A stretch of DNA of 64,000 nt from the NCBI GenBank assembly GCA_002360535.1, contig DEQR01000045.1:1-64000 (forward strand), written 5' to 3'. Below, one piece after another: positions 33,198-40,281 of this stretch. Made by a program: the position numbers and the translations under genes. Source of the DNA: Thiobacillus sp. UBA3361. GTDB taxonomy: Bacteria > Pseudomonadota > Gammaproteobacteria > Burkholderiales > Thiobacillaceae. The first letter of the stretch is position 1. Every line of letters begins with the position of its first letter. Below the pieces are notes generated by a model. The model saw nothing but the letters and a program-made list of their open reading frames with translations. It was not told the DNA's origin and did no database searches.

Positions 33198-34705
33198 GCT
33201 TCCTCCGGGCGCATCCCGTCTATGCCTCCTTCTTCGTCCTGGGCCTGCTGTTCCTGCTCTGGCCGGAACTGGACCTGCTGGCGGCGCGGGCATTCTTCGT
33301 GCCCGGTGCCGGCTTCAGTCAGGATCCGGTGCTGGACTGGCTGCACAAGGACGCCATCCCCGCCCTGTCGCGCCTGCTTGGTTTCGGATTGCTCGCCGCC
33401 TGGCTCGGGGCGCATCTGACCTCGCAACCCCGGAACCTGCGCCGCCGGCTGCTCTACGCCCTGCTGGCCCTGCTGCTGGGGCCGGGGCTGATCGCCAACA
33501 CCCTGTTCAAGAACGAATGGGGCCGGGCGCGGCCGGCCCAGGTGGCGGAGTTTGGCGGGCAGGCGGGGTTTACCTCCGCCTGGGAACGCTCGGACCAGTG
33601 CCGGCAGAACTGCGCCTTCGTGTGCGGCGACGCCACCGTGGGCTTCGCCCTGCTGATCCCCGCCTTCCTGTTCCCCCGCCGGCGCCGCCTGTGGCTGGCC
33701 ACCGGTCTGGCAGCGGGCGCGGGCCTGGGCTGGATGCGCATGGCCCAGGGGGGGCACTTCCTGTCCGACGCGGTGTTCGCCTTCTACGTGGTCTATTTCG
33801 CCGCCTGGCTGTTGGACCGTTGGCTGCGGCCGGCGGGGGAGGGGGGCGCCAGGTTGGGGCTGGGCGGGACATTGCGCCCCGGGCCGCCGCCGGAGGAGGC
33901 CTACATCCACAGCTACACGCCGGCGGAGCAGGCCCGGCTGCTGGCCCAGGCCGAATATCTGGCGCCCTTCCACCACCCCGGCCTGGATTTCACGGACTGC
34001 CGGTCGGTATTGGAGATCGGCTGCGGCGTGGGGGCCCAGATGGCCCTGTTGCTGGAACGCTGGCCCGAGGCGCGCATCACCGGCGTGGATATCTCCCCCG
34101 TGCAACTGGCCACCGCCCGCCGTGTGCTGGCCGAACCCCTGGCCGCCGGCCGGGCCGAGTTGCGCCAGGTGGCGCCGGGCCCGCTGCCCTTCGCCGCCGC
34201 CGGCTTCGACGCGGTCTATCTGATCTGGGTGCTGGAGCACGTGCCCGACCCGGTGGCCCTGCTGGCCGAGGCCCGGCGGGTGCTCAGGCCCGGCGGACGC
34301 CTCTATTGCACCGAGGTGTTCAACGCCGGCCTCTACACCCGTCCGGCCAGCCCCGCCATGCAGGCCTACTGGCGGGAATTCAACCGGCTGCAACGGGAGC
34401 TGGGCGGCGACCCGGACGTGGGCGCGCGCCTGGCCAATCTGGCCCTGGCGGCGGGTTTCCGGGTGGAGGCCCTGGACGATGCCTCGGTCCTGCTGGACGG
34501 CCGTCTGGGCGAGGCGGACAAGCGCGCAGCCTTTACAAAGATGTGGCGCCCCCTGCTGCTCAGCGCCGCCGACGGCCTGCTGGCACGGGGCCGGGTGAAC
34601 CGCAACCTGATCGACGCCCTGCAAGCCGAGTTCGACCGCCTGGAGCGGGACCCGGAGGCGGTGTTCCTGTATCAGGCGCGGCAGCTGCGAGGACGGGCGC
34701 CCTAG
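33194..34705 (+). CDS. Fusion of PAP2 phosphatase and class I SAM methyltransferase
   Basis: 503 residues. N-terminal PAP2 membrane domain (1-218): KNEWGRARP for motif 1, CAFVCGDATVGF in place of the usual PSGH for motif 2, and GWMRMAQGGHFLSD for motif 3. After a short linker, residues about 228-470 form a Rossmann methyltransferase with VLEIGCGVGAQ, VDISPVQL and VLEHVPDP. The second motif has Asp where PSGH has His; related PAP2 enzymes with SGEAS or SGDAS exist, so it may be a subfamily variant. The start overlaps the upstream stop by four bases. Possibly one protein both dephosphorylates and methylates a lipid-linked product. Confidence 0.85.
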   Translation: MSFLRAHPVYASFFVLGLLFLLWPELDLLAARAFFVPGAGFSQDPVLDWLHKDAIPALSRLLGFGLLAAWLGAHLTSQPRNLRRRLLYALLALLLGPGLIANTLFKNEWGRARPAQVAEFGGQAGFTSAWERSDQCRQNCAFVCGDATVGFALLIPAFLFPRRRRLWLATGLAAGAGLGWMRMAQGGHFLSDAVFAFYVVYFAAWLLDRWLRPAGEGGARLGLGGTLRPGPPPEEAYIHSYTPAEQARLLAQAEYLAPFHHPGLDFTDCRSVLEIGCGVGAQMALLLERWPEARITGVDISPVQLATARRVLAEPLAAGRAELRQVAPGPLPFAAAGFDAVYLIWVLEHVPDPVALLAEARRVLRPGGRLYCTEVFNAGLYTRPASPAMQAYWREFNRLQRELGGDPDVGARLANLALAAGFRVEALDDASVLLDGRLGEADKRAAFTKMWRPLLLSAADGLLARGRVNRNLIDALQAEFDRLERDPEAVFLYQARQLRGRAP

Positions 34706-35964
34706 GCACTCTCGAACAGCGCCAGGTCTCCGGGCCCGTCCGCCTCCAGTTTCAGGTCCGGCACATGGGTGAAGGAGATGCGCATGGGCGCCTCTTCCAT
34801 GGCACGGGCGGCGGTGCCGAAATAGATGGCGTGATTGCCATATCTCAGCTTGAGGCGGTCCAGTGCCTTGTCCAGGCTGGCGCCGCGGTCGGGGCCGCTC
34901 AGCAGCGGCAGGGTCTGGTCATGCGCCGCCAGCACTTCGCCCAGCACCACCCCCACCTTCACCGGCTCGTCGCCCCGGCGGCGGGGGCGTCGCGCCCACA
35001 GGGCGTCGAGCAGGTGGAGGAAGTCCAGGGTGTGGTCCACGGGGGCGAAGCGGCTGCCCAGGCTCCAGTAGCCGCGCCGGCGGTAGCCCACGTACAGGTC
35101 CAGCCGGCCCGCCAGATAGCCCTCGGCGCGCAGGCGCAGGGCGGCCTTCTGGGTGAGCTTGGAGAGCACCGCGAAGGCGCCGGGGTCGTCCCGAAGATGG
35201 GGTGGCAGCACGTGGGAGTGGCTGAAGCTGCCGCGCCGGGTGGGCTCCAGGACGGGTTCGATGCCGCGCAGCTGGTCATGCATGCGCTCTCCCCCCACGC
35301 CGCCCCAGACCCGGCGCAACTGCTCCCGGTCGGCCCGGCACAGGCCTTCCACGGTGGTGATGCCATGCCGCTCCAGGCGCGCCAGCATGGCCGAGGCGAT
35401 GCCGTTCAGGTCCTGGAGTTCGAGGCCGAACAGGATGTCCGGCAGGTCGGCCTCGCGGATGACCACCAGCCCGTCGGGTTTTTGCATGTTGGAGGCGGTC
35501 TTGGCCAGGAAGCGGTTGGGGCCGATGCCGATGGAGCAGGTCAGCCACTCGCCCACGTCCTCCCGGATGCGCGTCTTTGCCAGGCGTGCGCGGGCTACGG
35601 CCACTTCTTCCTGTTGCCAGGAACCGGTGAGCTCGCAGGCCACCTCGTCGATGGAAAGCACGTCGCCCAGGGGGATGGCCCGGTCCACCGCCGCCATCAG
35701 CCGGTGGTGCATCTCCACATAGACCCGCGGCCGGGCCTGGACGAAGACGATGTCCGGGCAGCGCCGCCGGGCCTCGGCCACGCCGGTGCCGGTCTTCACC
35801 CCGAAACGCTTGGCCTCGCGGCTGGCGGCGATGCAGCAGGTGGTCTCGGCCAGCACCGGCAGGATGCCCACCGGCCGGCCGCGCAATCCTGGGCGCAGTT
35901 GCTGTTCCACCGAGGCGAAGTAGGAGTTGAAGTCCAGCAGCAGGACACGCAGGGGCATGATCAT
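34702..35964 (-). CDS. Y-family DNA polymerase
   Basis: 420 residues. Palm/finger motifs of translesion polymerases: LLLDFNSYFASVEQQ (catalytic Asp), CCIAASREAKRFGVKTG, LSIDEVACEL (catalytic Asp-Glu pair) and SIGIGPNRFLAKTASNMQKPDG. A helix-hairpin-helix-like region follows (DLNGIASAMLARLERHGI), then a little-finger domain. The C-terminus GDLALFESA resembles the QLxLF clamp-binding motif. It differs from both DinB (about 350 residues) and UmuC. Start 35964 or 35958 (MIMP). Just upstream are two GAAC-N4-GTTC palindromes, suggesting DNA-damage or repressor control; no ribosome site is visible, so the mRNA could be leaderless. Confidence 0.88.
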   Translation of the reverse strand: MIMPLRVLLLDFNSYFASVEQQLRPGLRGRPVGILPVLAETTCCIAASREAKRFGVKTGTGVAEARRRCPDIVFVQARPRVYVEMHHRLMAAVDRAIPLGDVLSIDEVACELTGSWQQEEVAVARARLAKTRIREDVGEWLTCSIGIGPNRFLAKTASNMQKPDGLVVIREADLPDILFGLELQDLNGIASAMLARLERHGITTVEGLCRADREQLRRVWGGVGGERMHDQLRGIEPVLEPTRRGSFSHSHVLPPHLRDDPGAFAVLSKLTQKAALRLRAEGYLAGRLDLYVGYRRRGYWSLGSRFAPVDHTLDFLHLLDALWARRPRRRGDEPVKVGVVLGEVLAAHDQTLPLLSGPDRGASLDKALDRLKLRYGNHAIYFGTAARAMEEAPMRISFTHVPDLKLEADGPGDLALFESA

Positions 35965-35965
35965 C

Positions 35966-35977
35966 GAACGAAAGTTC
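35966..35977. promoter_or_regulatory. SOS-type palindrome 1, GAAC-N4-GTTC
   Basis: GAAC-GAAA-GTTC lies one base from the start codon of the Y-family polymerase. The form equals the Gram-positive DinR/LexA box core. Its centre is 30 bases from that of palindrome 2, close to three helical turns, so one regulator could bind both on the same face. Confidence 0.65.
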
Positions 35978-35995
35978 TATATGGAGCGAAATCTA

Positions 35996-36007
35996 GAACG
36001 ATCGTTC
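35996..36007. promoter_or_regulatory. SOS-type palindrome 2, GAAC-N4-GTTC
   Basis: GAAC-GATC-GTTC is a perfect 12-base palindrome, 32-43 bases upstream of the polymerase start. With palindrome 1 it brackets the probable -10 of the polymerase promoter (minus-strand TATAGA near 35981-35976). It is also about 70 bases upstream of the plus-strand promoter at 36078. Confidence 0.65.
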
Positions 36008-36077
36008 CCTCATGGCAAGGCGCGGGCCCGTAGAAACCCTATTAATAAAGTACGTTTATGCCTATATAAAAACCTTA

Positions 36078-36106
36078 TTGACAATACTTGAGTGTATTAG
36101 TAGAGT
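36078..36106 (+). promoter_or_regulatory. Strong sigma-70 promoter of the SOR-like gene
   Basis: Consensus TTGACA (36078-36083), a 17-base spacer, then TAGAGT (36101-36106, 4/6 of TATAAT). The 40 bases before the -35 box are very A/T-rich, like an UP element. Transcription should begin near 36112-36114, placing the first leader hairpin at the extreme 5' end. Confidence 0.72.
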
Positions 36107-36115
36107 AAAAAACGT

Positions 36116-36139
36116 GAAGCGCGTCATGCGCTTCTTTTT
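36116..36139 (+). terminator. Perfect terminator-form hairpin at the 5' end of the leader
   Basis: GAAGCGC (36116-36122), loop GTCAT, GCGCTTC (36128-36134), then TTTTT (36135-36139). No gene on this strand lies upstream within the window's immediate region, and the strong promoter is only about ten bases before it, so a simple end-of-gene terminator is unlikely. It may attenuate or protect the SOR-like mRNA. Confidence 0.75.
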
Positions 36140-36144
36140 GAGGC

Positions 36145-36172
36145 AAGTAAATCAGCATTCGCTTATTTACTT
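36145..36172 (+). other. Second leader hairpin before the ribosome site
   Basis: AAGTAAAT (36145-36152) pairs perfectly with ATTTACTT (36165-36172) around a 12-base loop. It ends three bases before GAGGAG (36176-36181), the ribosome site of the gene at 36189. The A/U stem could control access to that site or be temperature-sensitive. Confidence 0.6.
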
Positions 36173-36188
36173 TTAGAGGAGCAAGGAC

Positions 36189-36641
36189 ATGGCACTGATC
36201 AATGGATTCAACAGCGACGGCGTGGTCACCATCAACCGGGTCATCCTGCGGCCCGAATACAGCACCGACGATCTGGAGATGCGGGTGGCCGAACTGTGTG
36301 AAAACGTGAAGACCTACCACTCCGACACCGGCTTCGTGGGCGGCTTCGTGGCTATGAACTCGGGCCGGGTGTCCAACGAGGGCTCCACCATCGGCCAGGC
36401 CGTGGACAACCCTCTGAAGGGCCGCGAGGCGCTGATCGTCACCTTCTGGCAGTCCTTCGAGGAACACGAACGCTCTCACCGCTCTGAAACCTTCCAGCCC
36501 CTGTTCGCCAAGGTGTTGGAACTGTGTGAGAACGGCAACGAGGAGATCGCCTACGACATGCTCTGGTCGGGCAAGGCCTACAGTGCCGAGGAGGCCAAGG
36601 AGGCGCGGGCCGCCAAGGAACGCTATCTGAAGGCGGCCTGA
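36189..36641 (+). CDS. Half-size sulfur oxygenase reductase-like dimeric alpha/beta barrel protein
   Basis: 150 residues, one ferredoxin-like domain of the dimeric alpha/beta barrel type. Compared from memory with Acidianus ambivalens SOR (308 residues; C31, H86, H90, E114), this protein has C37 before GFVG (SOR also has GFVG after C31), H93 and H97 in FWQSFEEHERSHR (SOR FWKDWKDHEEMHR) and E118/E119 before IAYD. C-to-first-His is 56 residues here and 55 in SOR; His-to-His is four in both. It may therefore bind non-haem iron and a persulfide and act on sulfur. The alternative is an antibiotic-biosynthesis-monooxygenase-like protein, which shares the fold but not this full set. It has the strongest promoter and ribosome site seen in the window (GAGGAG, then AAGGA), so expression is probably high. 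It is divergent from the polymerase and convergent with moaE. Confidence 0.7.
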   Translation: MALINGFNSDGVVTINRVILRPEYSTDDLEMRVAELCENVKTYHSDTGFVGGFVAMNSGRVSNEGSTIGQAVDNPLKGREALIVTFWQSFEEHERSHRSETFQPLFAKVLELCENGNEEIAYDMLWSGKAYSAEEAKEARAAKERYLKAA

Positions 36642-36670
36642 TCCCCCAGGCGAAATCCGCTGACCATGAA

Positions 36671-36694
36671 AAGGGCCGCCGCAGGGCGGCCCTT
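36671..36694. terminator. Bidirectional terminator between the SOR-like gene and moaE
   Basis: AAGGGCCGCC (36671-36680) pairs fully with GGCGGCCCTT (36685-36694) around GCAG. On the minus strand a short T-run follows (TTTT), fitting termination of the moa operon; on the plus strand only a few Ts follow. Confidence 0.75.
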
Positions 36695-36695
36695 A

Positions 36696-37148
36696 TTACG
36701 TCTGCCAGCGTTCCGCGGCCGTGCCGTCGCTGTCCCGTGCATCCACCCAGCGTTCGCCTGCCGGGGTGACTTCCTTTTTCCAGAAGGGGGCGCGGGTCTT
36801 CAGGTAGTCCATGATGAACTCGCAGGCCTGGAAGGCCTCCTGACGGTGTGCCGAGGCCACCGCCACCAGGACGATGGGATCGGTGGGGCAGAGGGGGCCG
36901 ACCCGGTGGATCACCGTCACGCCCAACAGATGCCAGCGGGTCTCTGCCTCCCGGACGATCTGCTCCAGGGCGCGTTCGGTCATGCCGGGATAGTGCTCCA
37001 GGGTCATGGTGTGCACGCCCAGGCCGGCGTTCACGTCGCGGGTCACGCCCAGGAAGCTGGCCACGGCGCCCACCGCCGGGTTGTCCCGGTGGAGGGCTGC
37101 CACCTCGGCGTTGAGGTCGAAAGGCTCGGTCTGGACGCTGATCTTCAT
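36696..37148 (-). CDS. moaE: Molybdopterin synthase catalytic subunit
   Basis: 150 residues. With MoaD it inserts two sulfurs into precursor Z to make molybdopterin. Landmarks: GAVASFLGVTRDVN, LEHYPGMTERALEQI, VTVIHRVGPL, VLVAVASAHRQEAFQACEFIMDYLKTRAPFWKKE, with the catalytic Lys in APFWKKE. ATG at 37148. It is the last gene of the minus-strand operon mobB-moeA-moaD-moaE, four bases after the moaD stop, with a terminator just downstream. Confidence 0.95.
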   Translation of the reverse strand: MKISVQTEPFDLNAEVAALHRDNPAVGAVASFLGVTRDVNAGLGVHTMTLEHYPGMTERALEQIVREAETRWHLLGVTVIHRVGPLCPTDPIVLVAVASAHRQEAFQACEFIMDYLKTRAPFWKKEVTPAGERWVDARDSDGTAAERWQT

Positions 37149-37152
37149 GCTG

Positions 37153-37410
37153 TCAGCCGCCGGTCACAGGCGGGAAGATGGCCACCTCGTCGTTGTCGCG
37201 GATGGCCGCCTCCAGCCCGGCCATGTCCTGGTTCACCGCCATGCGGTAGGCGCGGCCGGGGGCAAGCTGTTCGGTCCAGACGCCGCCGCGGGTGCTCAGC
37301 CAGGCGATCAGGTCGGCCAGGGTGCGCACTTCATCGGGCACGTCCACGCTTTCCGAACCGGTACCGAACAATTCCCGCAGACGGGCGAAATACAGCAGTC
37401 GGATCTTCAT
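37153..37410 (-). CDS. moaD: Molybdopterin synthase sulfur-carrier subunit
   Basis: 85 residues, ubiquitin fold. It ends in VTGG, the di-glycine that is adenylated by MoeB and thiocarboxylated. The N-terminus MKIRLLYFARLRELFGTGSE is typical. ATG at 37410 overlaps the moeA stop (ATGA), implying coupled translation; reading further upstream would run antisense to moeA's frame and has no family support. Its partner moaE follows after four bases. No moeB is in the window. Confidence 0.94.
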   Translation of the reverse strand: MKIRLLYFARLRELFGTGSESVDVPDEVRTLADLIAWLSTRGGVWTEQLAPGRAYRMAVNQDMAGLEAAIRDNDEVAIFPPVTGG

Positions 37411-38606
37411 GACAGCATCTCCGCAAGGGGCAGATAGCGTACCGGATCGCCATCCCGCACGGTGATGCCCGCCTCCAGGTCCACCAAGCCGTCGGCCCAG
37501 GCCGCCGAGGTGAGCACGCCGGAACTCTGGCTGGGGTAGAGCACCGCCCGGCCGTCCTCCACCCGGGCGCGCAGGAACTCTCGGCGTTTGCCCGGCTTGG
37601 ACCAGGCGAAACCGGCCGGCACGGTGAACGTGGTGGGTGGCCGGGCCTCGCCGCCCATGCGCTTGACGAGGAAGGGGCGCACGAACAGGCAGAACACCAC
37701 GAAGGCGGAGACCGGGTTGCCGGGTAGACCCAGGAAATCCGCCTCGCCGACGCGGCCGAACACCAGAGGCTTGCCGGGCTTCATGGCCACTTTCCACAAA
37801 TGGATGCTGCCCAGCGTCTCCACCGCCGCTTTCACGTGGTCTTCCTCGCCCACGGAGACGCCGCCGCTGGTGACCACCACGTCCGCCTCCCGGCTGGCTC
37901 GCTCCAGGGTTAGCCGGGTCGCGTCCAGCCGGTCCGGCACCTGGCCCAGGTCGAGCACCGCGCAGCCCAGGCCGCGCAGCAGCCCGATCAGGGTGGCGCG
38001 GTTGGAGTTGTAGATGCGTCCGGGGGGCAGGGGCTGGCCGGGCATGACCAGTTCGTCGCCGGTGAAGAACACCGCCACCTTCAGGCGCCGGAAGACGGTC
38101 AGGGTGGTGGCGCCGACGGAGGCGGCCACGCCCAGCCGGGCCGGGGTGAGGCGCTGGCCGGGCCGCAGCACGGTCTGGCCGACGGCGATGTCTTCGCCGG
38201 CACGGCGAATGTTGTCGCCGGGCTTGGGCGGGCGGGTGGGCAGGACTTCATTCTCGCGGGCGTCGCAATCCTCCTGAATCACCACCGTGTCGGCTCCCTC
38301 GGGGATCGGCGCCCCGGTGAAGATGCGCGCCGCCGTGCCCGCAGCCAGGGGCTGGCCGATTTGACCGGCGGGGATACGTTGGGCGACAGGCAGCCAGCGC
38401 CCCTCGGCCCAGTCCGCGACGCGCAGGGCATAGCCGTCCATGGCCGAATTGTCGTGTGGCGGCACGTTCACCCCGGCCACCTGGGGGGTGGCCAGGATGC
38501 GGTCCAGGGTATCGTCGGCGTCCAGGGTTTCGCGATCGGCGATCGGCCTTGCCCCGTCCAGCAGGTGGGTCAGGGCCTCGTCCACGGAAAGCAGTTTATC
38601 GCTCAT
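37407..38606 (-). CDS. moeA: Molybdopterin molybdenumtransferase
   Basis: 399 residues. It inserts molybdenum into adenylated molybdopterin made by MogA. Domains in order: the N-terminal elongated domain with VPPHDNSAMDGYALR, the MoeA core with YNSNRATL and VVTSGGVSVGEEDHVK (active-site loop), then KVAMKPGKPLVFGRV and LPGNPVSAFVVF, and a C-terminal beta domain. ATG at 38606 overlaps the mobB stop (ATGA). Longer readings upstream belong to mobB's DNA. Confidence 0.95.
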   Translation of the reverse strand: MSDKLLSVDEALTHLLDGARPIADRETLDADDTLDRILATPQVAGVNVPPHDNSAMDGYALRVADWAEGRWLPVAQRIPAGQIGQPLAAGTAARIFTGAPIPEGADTVVIQEDCDARENEVLPTRPPKPGDNIRRAGEDIAVGQTVLRPGQRLTPARLGVAASVGATTLTVFRRLKVAVFFTGDELVMPGQPLPPGRIYNSNRATLIGLLRGLGCAVLDLGQVPDRLDATRLTLERASREADVVVTSGGVSVGEEDHVKAAVETLGSIHLWKVAMKPGKPLVFGRVGEADFLGLPGNPVSAFVVFCLFVRPFLVKRMGGEARPPTTFTVPAGFAWSKPGKRREFLRARVEDGRAVLYPSQSSGVLTSAAWADGLVDLEAGITVRDGDPVRYLPLAEMLS

Positions 38607-39106
38607 GTCAGGTCCAGGAACTCCAGTATGAATCTGTATATGACCGCCACGTCGCCCAGCGGCAGGTGGCGGATGGCGGGTTGTTCCGGCGGTGGCGGCC
38701 GGTCCGAGGCCACTGCCAGGAAGCGGTCGCCGTCGGGGTACAGCCAGGGTTTGCCCAGGGCGGCGCGCCACACCTCCAGCTTGGGTAGGCGGGCGTGCTT
38801 GAAACCCTCCACCAGCACCAGATCGCAGGGGGACAATCGCTCCAGTAGCTCGTCCAGTCCGGGTTCCGGGGCGCCGCGCAACTCGCCCACCAGCATCCAG
38901 CGTTGCGGTCCGGACAGGAGGACCTCGCCGGCCCCGGCCATGCGGTGACGCCAGGAATCCTTGCCCGGCTGGTCCACCTGGAAGTCGTGGTGGGTCTGCT
39001 TGATTACCGACACCCGCAGGCCCCGTTCGACGAACCGGGGCAGCAGCGCTTCGATCAGCGTGGTCTTGCCGCTGCCGCTCCAGCCGGCGATGCCCAGAAC
39101 CTTCAT
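38603..39106 (-). CDS. mobB: Molybdopterin-guanine dinucleotide biosynthesis adaptor MobB
   Basis: 167 residues, P-loop GTPase fold. Walker A is GWSGSGKTTL, followed by VIKQTHHDFQVDQPGKDS and VLVEGFKHARLPKLEV (Walker B/adaptor region), as in MobB. It supports GTP supply to MobA for the guanine-dinucleotide form of the cofactor; mobA is not in the window. The ATG at 39106 is chosen because GGAGG lies seven bases upstream, whereas for the ATG at 39112 the GGAGG abuts it. First gene of the operon, divergent from moaA. Confidence 0.92.
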   Translation of the reverse strand: MKVLGIAGWSGSGKTTLIEALLPRFVERGLRVSVIKQTHHDFQVDQPGKDSWRHRMAGAGEVLLSGPQRWMLVGELRGAPEPGLDELLERLSPCDLVLVEGFKHARLPKLEVWRAALGKPWLYPDGDRFLAVASDRPPPPEQPAIRHLPLGDVAVIYRFILEFLDLT

Positions 39107-39220
39107 GGCCATCCTCCGCCTGGACGGTGTGGCGCGGGAGCTGGGGCGGACATGATCCAAGTCAAGGCGACGGCCCGCGGGTGGGATGAAGATAGGCCCC
39201 GGTGTTGAACGATTTCCATA

Positions 39221-39246
39221 TTGCTATATTCTTCCAGATATAACGC
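39221..39246 (+). promoter_or_regulatory. ModE-like molybdate operator before moaA
   Basis: TTGCTATATT (39221-39230), six bases, GATATAACGC (39237-39246). The E. coli ModE consensus, as I recall it, is TCGCTATATA-N6-TATATAACGA; both half-sites agree at eight of ten positions and the spacing is exact. It sits 19 bases before the moaA start and 115 bases from divergent mobB, suitable for molybdate control of cofactor synthesis. No modE gene is in the window. Confidence 0.75.
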
Positions 39247-39264
39247 TTCCCGACGACCCGAACC

Positions 39265-40239
39265 ATGCATGCCCTGATTGACCGCTTTGGACGCCAGATC
39301 GAATACCTGCGGCTTTCCGTGACGGATCGTTGCGATCTGCGTTGCGCCTATTGCATCCCCGAGGGTTTCAAGGACTTCGAGGAGCCCGATCATTGGCTCA
39401 CCTTCGACGAACTGGAACGCCTGATCGGCCTGTTCGCCCGGCTGGGCCTGAAGCGTCTGCGGCTGACCGGCGGCGAGCCCCTGCTGAGACGGGATGTGGT
39501 CGGGCTGGCGGGACGGCTGTCCGCCATCCCCGGCCTGGACGATCTGTCCCTTTCGACCAATGCCACCCAACTGGCCAGGCAAGCCGACGACCTGCTGGCC
39601 GCGGGCGTGCGGCGCCTGAACGTGAGCCTGGATTCGCTGCGGCCCGAGCGGGTTGAGAAGATCAACGGCCGGCCGGTACTGGACAAGGTGCTGGAGGGCC
39701 TGCGGGTCGCTAAGGCCGCAGGCTTCGACCTGATCAAGATCAACATGGTGGCGATGCGCGAGAACGCCGATGAAATCGACGCCATGGTGGCCTACTGCAT
39801 GGAACACGGCTTCGTGCTGCGCCTCATCGAGGTCATGCCCATGGGCGACACCGCCCGCAAGATGGGTTATGTGGATCTGCAGCCGGTCAAGGAGCAGTTG
39901 CGCGAGCGTTTCGACCTGATTGACACGGTCATCCCCGGCGGCGGGCCGGCGCGTTACCTGGGCACGGCGGACGGGCGCTTCACGGTCGGCTTCATCACCC
40001 CCATCTCGCAGCACTTCTGCGCCACATGCAACCGGGTGCGGCTGACCGTGGACGGGGTGCTGCACATGTGTCTGGGCCAGGAAGACCGGGTCGAATTGCG
40101 CCCCCTGCTCCGTTCCGGGGCCAGCGACGAAACCATCATCGAAACATTGTTGCAGGCCATCGACCTGAAACCGGAACGTCACGAATTCAACGAACAGCCC
40201 ACTAAGCTGGTCCGCTTCATGAACATGACCGGCGGCTGA
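39265..40239 (+). CDS. moaA: GTP 3',8-cyclase (radical SAM)
   Basis: 324 residues. It carries out the first step of molybdopterin synthesis, with MoaC (not in the window). The N-terminal SAM cluster is C23-C27-C30 in CDLRCAYC; GGEPLLR and LSTNATQL follow. The C-terminal substrate-binding cluster is the CATCNRVRL...HMC set near residues 252-270. It ends in a TGG-type Gly-Gly, needed for activity in the family. ATG at 39265 lies 19 bases after a ModE-like box. Its stop is 42 bases from the convergent DsrC-like gene. Confidence 0.96.
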   Translation: MHALIDRFGRQIEYLRLSVTDRCDLRCAYCIPEGFKDFEEPDHWLTFDELERLIGLFARLGLKRLRLTGGEPLLRRDVVGLAGRLSAIPGLDDLSLSTNATQLARQADDLLAAGVRRLNVSLDSLRPERVEKINGRPVLDKVLEGLRVAKAAGFDLIKINMVAMRENADEIDAMVAYCMEHGFVLRLIEVMPMGDTARKMGYVDLQPVKEQLRERFDLIDTVIPGGGPARYLGTADGRFTVGFITPISQHFCATCNRVRLTVDGVLHMCLGQEDRVELRPLLRSGASDETIIETLLQAIDLKPERHEFNEQPTKLVRFMNMTGG

Positions 40240-40281
40240 CGCGCCCCGGAGCACGGTCCTGCGCCGGGCCGGCCGTTCCCT

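Noticed and set aside
32999..34624. Long minus-strand open frame over the PAP2-methyltransferase gene
   Set aside because: Same shadow effect; no start signal or domain, and the plus strand has intact motifs.
36116..36139. Reading the hairpin plus T-tract as a terminator of an upstream gene
   Set aside because: The only upstream gene is divergent, and the promoter at 36078-36106 lies just before the hairpin, so it is treated as part of the SOR-like leader.
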